Assembly (NCBI GenBank): GCA_050084515.1
Contig: CM114274.1
Coordinates: 27,404,001-27,468,000, forward strand
Direction: 5' to 3'
DNA length: 64,000 nucleotides
Source of the DNA: Blasia pusilla
Lineage: Eukaryota > Marchantiophyta > Marchantiopsida > Blasiales
Both the position numbers and the translations under genes were made by a program. The number at the start of each line of letters is the position of its first letter. The first letter of the stretch is position 1. The notes beneath the pieces are model-generated. The model was not told where the DNA came from, made no database searches, and saw only the letters and a program-made list of their open reading frames with translations. Positions 58,991 to 64,000 of the stretch are shown piece after piece.

Positions 58991-61449
58991 ACTCACCTAG
59001 GGATTATATGAAAAAATTATGAGTTGAGGGATTTTTTTCAATTTTTAAGAAGAAATTTAATAGGACATGTCAAAAAGAATGAAGAAATTTAAAAAAGTGA
59101 GGTACTTTGGTGAAGAGAAGGAAGTACAAAGGAACTAACCCTGAAGGAATAGGATGTGAAGCTCATGCGTATGGCATAATAATGTAATGGCTGAAAGGAA
59201 AAGGGAGCATGAAGATATTTGTGGGTCTTAAAGAGCCCATGATAAAATTGGCTCACAAAAGAAGTGAGAATCATTCTCTTTAATCACATCACTGATCAAA
59301 GGCAAGAGCATTCAAGAGATTGGAACTGAGATCCATGAAAGATCTGAATGAGAAGAGATGACTAATGAAGTACTGTGGAAGAAAATATATGTGTCAAGAG
59401 ATTGGAGGAGGATAGGAAGACTAGTGGAAGAAGTAGGGTTGAAAACCTTGTTGGAAAGTGAGTGGAATATCTCATACGTGCATTGCATTGGTTTGCAACT
59501 TCAAAGACAGAGTGGTCAAAGAATGAGGGGAGATAAGGTACTGTCCATAGACTTGGAATGCAAAAATATGGACAAAATTGCTTGAATTCAATTGCATGTA
59601 GGGTGGTGTGTAAGATGCAAGCAACAATCAAGAAGATTGGTATCCTCTTTACCAATCCAATGAAGTTCAAAATCCTAAATGGTCATCAAGTGGAGCTTGG
59701 AGCACACCTAGTTCACTTGTGGATCACAAGAGAGTGGTAATCCAAGGAAGCGATGGAGCATTACTTGGGCAAAGACAAGGAGATCTTGATTGAAGAATCA
59801 AGCATCCACAAAGTATCTAAAGAAGAACTTATGGCCTTGATAGTTGTTACGTAGTTCGCAATTTGGTGCTCCGGGCTGGACCTAAAGGTTGTGACATGGT
59901 CTTTGTCATAAATAGGTACTTTCGTGCTTTCCGAGCTTGAGCTTGAGCTTGGCTGACCTCCGATTCTCATTTATGCCTTAGAATAGAGATTGGATCTTCG
60001 CGTTGATTCTGGTTTTGATCTGATCTTCGTCGGAGAAGATTCGCACTACAAACCTAATGTGGTTGTGTTGCTACATATTTGTGGTGAAAGGCATCTACAG
60101 CTGAGGGAATGTCTCTGCCCATTGCTCGCTCTGCGTTTGATGGATTGAGCACTTGTTGTTTTGGAAATTCCCTACCCTAGTCTTTAGCGACTTATATATC
60201 TTAGAACTCAACACTAGTTGCCAAGGTTTAGTTTCTCCTTCTCAACAGAAGGCCTCGTAACATAGAGTTGTAGTGAAGATGATTTGCTTCCCTGATCGTT
60301 GGTCTTCTGTATTCTAGACTTTGGGTGACTCACTATAGTAAGGATTGGCCTCTTCTGGCAAGGAAGTACCACCTTCCAACTTTTACTTCATAAGCACATC
60401 CCAACTCTTTGCAAGTGGGAATACACTCCTGGATATCTTCTACATAAAAAAGATGATAATTCTTGGCATATGATTTATTTCTTAACAAACCTAGAATTCT
60501 CTTAAGTGAAAAATCACAATTTTTTGCTACTCCTAATTTCTCCATATCGCTAAAAGCTCTTGCAACTTCTTTATTAACCAAGCTAAAAAAGGATTAGCAA
60601 ATTCCTCCTTCAACTTCTTATTCTCTTCTATAAACTATTCCACATTATGAGCTCCTAACTTCTTCTCTAATATGAACACCTATTCTATGAAGAAGAAAAC
60701 TCAAACGCCATATAATTTTGTTCTTCCTCACACTTCTTCACTTCTTCTTGTAATGTCTCCACTCCCTCTACCATCATCTAGTAGCTTTCCAATATAATCC
60801 CGTAATCCTCCACCACTTATGCGCTTAGATCTATAATGACTTTGCACCAATTATCTTCCAAATCAACCGTGGACTCTTTCATCTTCCAAAGAGTTGGTTC
60901 TTCTTATTTCGTGTATTTATGATATCATTTATATATTAAATCATTTTTATAGAAATTTTTATCCATAAAATTGGAGTTGAAAGTATATTGATCTAAAATA
61001 TCAATATCAAAACAAATTTTAAGTGATATCGAATCAATATGAAAGTAAGCACTACTAGATCTCATATTGAAATGATATGAAAGTTAATACCTTCTAAATT
61101 TTGTGATCTAGCCACAGGAAGGTCATCCAAGTCCTCAATCTCTACCACTTCTTCTTCTTTGGTGATCGGTCAAATTTTGGGACATTTCCTCTTTTGACTA
61201 TGGAACATATTTATGGGAATTTTGAGTTTTCCATTGAGGAAGGTTATGTTGTTACAAATAAGAATCTCATTGGGAATGATGTTGAAGAGATTTAATAAGC
61301 GTTCCTAATCTTAGATCAATTTCGCCCTCGAACTAATCCAAATGACCATAATTATTAGATAATTCTATTCTTAAAGTATGATAGTTAGTGATAGAGTGTG
61401 AGCATTGTTCAATGCTCCGAAAATAGTAAAATACACTTACATTCCTTAT
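58991..61449. other. Unrecognised sequence between gypsy remnants
   Basis: Short frames on both strands (for example 60333-60581 minus, 82 codons, and 59358-59585 plus, 75 codons) match no family I know. It occupies the place where the rest of the integrase would be, so it may hold a later insertion. Confidence 0.4.
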
Positions 61450-62020
61450 CAATCACGGGATTATGGTATTGTTCAAGTTTGGACCTTGTAGGTCGTTTAC
61501 CATTGACGAGATTCCATGGTTAATTGATGTTGGTCATGATGGAACACTTTTCCATTATGGGACAGATCAAACAATGAAAAATCTTATGCATTTCTTGATT
61601 GAAGATTGAGCTATTTCACTGCACCAATAGAGATGTTGACAAATCAGAGGAACAATTTTACATTTGACCTTAAGGTCTTGTGTGATTAGGCTTAAATGTA
61701 TCATAATATATCTATCTTCAACCAACAACATTTACCAATGACATTGGACATGACGGAAAGATGCATCATTTTATGTTTGTAAGAGATAAGTTATTCATGA
61801 GTCCTCATATTAGACGGTCATAATGGTGTTTTTTGGATAGTGCATGTGTATAATTACGTGTTATGTTATTTCCCAACATTGATAATTTTATGGGGATGTT
61901 GATTTGATAAGTGGTAATTCCTACGAGCATGAGATGTATGTTATATGGGTTTGGCACAAGAGCAACCACAATGCTAGGATATGATGGATTTTCAAAAGGT
62001 TAGTAAATGTTATGTTTTAC
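61450..62020 (+). pseudogene. Decayed gypsy integrase core and PHD region
   Basis: TTTACCATTGACGAG, GTTGGTCATGATGGAACACTTTTCC and GGTCTTGTGTGATTAGGC track the catalytic core of element 1 (24080-24350). From 61798, GTCCTCATATTAGACGG.CATAATGGT follows 24830 onward. 61937-62020 (GAGATGTATGTTATATGGG, GCAACCACAATGCTAGGATATGATGG) follows the PHD finger. The segment between core and tail is deleted. Substitutions are dominated by C/G to T/A. Confidence 0.7.
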
Positions 62021-63895
62021 TCCGCCGCTAGAATCCTAGATCTATATAGGTTTAATGGATGGATGAAAAGATGATTCCTAATATTATGGATTACAAGAAA
62101 GTGACTTACGATCAAGATTATAGAGCACTTGACCTCTAGATCTTTGCATAGGAAAGGTGGATAGCATTAAATTTTATCGTGTAGGCTATTGGAATTAACT
62201 AGAGGGACCTAACCATCAACTACAATGGTGATTGTGGGATGTCGAATTCTTTGTGTGGAGATGTTATAGGATTTATAGTATAGATTGATCTAAGACGTCT
62301 ATTTATGAAAGCTCATGTATGTGGTAAAAAACTAGCACAACACGTGTTATGACATTAGAGATACATGCAAGATTACATCAAGGCCTAGAGAGGTACTTTG
62401 TAATTCCCATTTTAGGAGATCCCATGGTATTCCCAATATTCCAAAAATTTATAATCATGGCATAAAGCATGCTTGGTAATATGTTTAGAAAGTGCATTAT
62501 AAGATAGATTAGTAAGTTGGTGTAATAAAAAACATGTGTCAACCTTGGGCATTCATTTTTCAAGATCTTTCTACTACACCTTTTAAGATTAAATCAAAGA
62601 ATTAAGTTTTTGGTAAAGGAAGAGAACACTCTTATGTTGTGCCAAATGGAAGGGAGTTCACACGTCTTATGAGTTATGTTTTGTTGCATTTTATGGGGGC
62701 AAAGAGGATTTTATGTATTCTTGAGTGATGATTGGAGGTGCACGATGCCTTTCTATTTACAGATTGAGGAAGTGTGTGGGCGCTCGATCTGGAAACAATC
62801 AACCTAGCACTATCACTTATTCCATGAAGCCATTAGTACGACTTCCATTTACGGGTGCCCTTGCTACTCTTTACTTTTGTACTTTTCATATATTGATCTC
62901 CAAATAGTTTTGTAGTACACGCTATATTAATTATATGCCTTTACTAGAATGAAAATATTGATCCATCTATTTTGAGACTTATATGATAGTTCAATGAGGC
63001 CCATTTCAAACATAGCTTTGGCCTGCATGCCATTCTCTAGATTCCAATAGATGACCTCTAATTTTACCTAGACTCATGGAAATCTAGTTATTTCCTTTGT
63101 TGCATAGGATTTTAGTTCCATTGAAGTGGATATAAGAATGCGTATGTAAATCACTTGCATCAATTTTGCACCCCTTTGGAGACTTGGATTGTATTTGATC
63201 ACATCTCTATGGTGATTCTTGGATGGAACGACAGCTTCTCGGATTCAAGTCCCACATGTTTCCATTTCCTACCCTTCAAATTCTACTCTTATCTTCTAGG
63301 TAGTGAGTGTACTTGTCTATGATAATCAAGGGAAAGATTTTTATTTGACCACAATGAATCTCTTCTTTTTTCATTTTGTTTGCAATTTTCAGGGATAATA
63401 GTAGACATCCCAAGGCAGAGGATGCCATTTACAAGATTTGAGAAGCTCTAAAGATGGTTCCACATAGACACATGGAAGTACTCATATACTTTGGAAGCTC
63501 ATACATCGGATCGAACACTCAACGGTGGCATGTTATGAATACTTCTCTGATGATTAAAAAAGAAGAAGGTCCTTTCCCTAGATCCTCACTCGAATGTTGA
63601 ATGGTCAAGATCTTGCCTCCTTGAGCAGATCACGGGTGAAGATTTTTCCTCCTCCAGGCAAGATGCACGGTTAAGTCATGTGAGAACGTCCATACTCTTA
63701 AGATCATGAGATTCTTCTTGAGAATGAAAATTCACACTTACTAAAAGAAGTTAAATCTTATAAAAGGGAAAAAACTCACAATGGGTTTTTTTTTCACAAA
63801 TCCAACTATGAAGAGCATCTCATTGGCTGGAAATGTTGTACTTAATTCCATAAAAACATCCAACGCCCCCCAAATGGGATGACAACGTTCTTGTT
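62021..63895. other. AT-rich stretch without recognised genes
   Basis: No gene, RNA or repeat recognised; short chance frames only. Confidence 0.45.
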
Positions 63896-64000
63896 TTGCA
63901 ATGACTTGGATTAAATTTGGATCCCATTTTTTTTTTTGCAATGGCTGAGATAAAATTTGGATCTCATTTCTTTTCTGCAATGGCTGAGCTAAAATTTGGA
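63896..64000. repeat. Tandem repeat of about 37-41 bp reaching the window edge
   Basis: (C)TGCAATG(A/G)CT(T/G)(G/A)G.T(A/T)AAATTTGGAT(C)(C/T)CATTT occurs almost three times (from 63896, 63937 and 63975), separated by T-rich runs of varying length, and continues past the end. Confidence 0.75.

Noticed and set aside
1-64000. CRISPR arrays, rRNA or organelle sequence
   Set aside because: No regularly spaced identical short repeats, no rRNA landmarks and no plastid or mitochondrial genes were seen.

Overview
The window is nuclear DNA of a streptophyte (a land plant or a close green-algal relative). The only clear host gene, at 391-10683 on the plus strand, is the plant CLASP microtubule-binding protein, with about 21 exons visible and introns of roughly 70 to 900 bp. 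I cannot name the species. The compact introns next to a dense mixture of dead transposons would suit a bryophyte, lycophyte or charophyte, but that is a guess.

Layout. 1-10.7 kb: CLASP, its 5' exons lying outside the window. 10.7-12.4 kb: intergenic DNA with one possible small TATA-driven gene and two nearly perfect tandem duplications. 12.4-15.8 kb: AT-rich DNA without recognisable genes. 15.8-25.8 kb: a GC-rich, fairly young but inactivated Ty3/gypsy LTR retrotransposon (element 1). 25.8-33.2 kb: LTR fragments, AT-rich DNA and a rearranged relative (element 2). 33.2-34.7 kb: the antisense 5' part of a LINE. 34.7-39.7 kb: mixed-composition DNA with a few exon-like stretches that I cannot identify. 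40.0-41.3 kb: an hAT transposase broken by a single stop. 44.4-45.2 kb and 53.6-54.8 kb: two foldback elements of one family. 46.2-49.7 kb: a LINE-type reverse transcriptase followed by a zinc knuckle and a probable restriction-like endonuclease. 57.6-57.9 kb: a perfect palindrome and a CACTA-type miniature element. 58.1-62.0 kb: strongly AT-drifted remains of the same gypsy lineage. The remainder is AT-rich and unrecognised.

The most notable system is the gypsy lineage. Between its protease and reverse transcriptase it carries a C5-cytosine DNA methyltransferase with motifs I, IV, VI, VIII and IX/X in the normal, non-permuted order, most like the DNMT3 group. Its integrase ends in a PHD-type zinc finger rather than a chromodomain. 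The methyltransferase appears three times in the window (20.7, 31.1 and 32.7 kb). The PHD region also appears three times (25.0, 33.0 and 61.9 kb). The element therefore seems to have encoded both a chromatin writer and a chromatin reader with its replication proteins. DNMT-bearing retrotransposons have, as I recall, been reported from charophyte algae and dinoflagellates, so capture itself has precedent; the DNMT-plus-PHD arrangement is what I would examine. Every copy here has stops or frameshifts, so none is expected to be autonomous.
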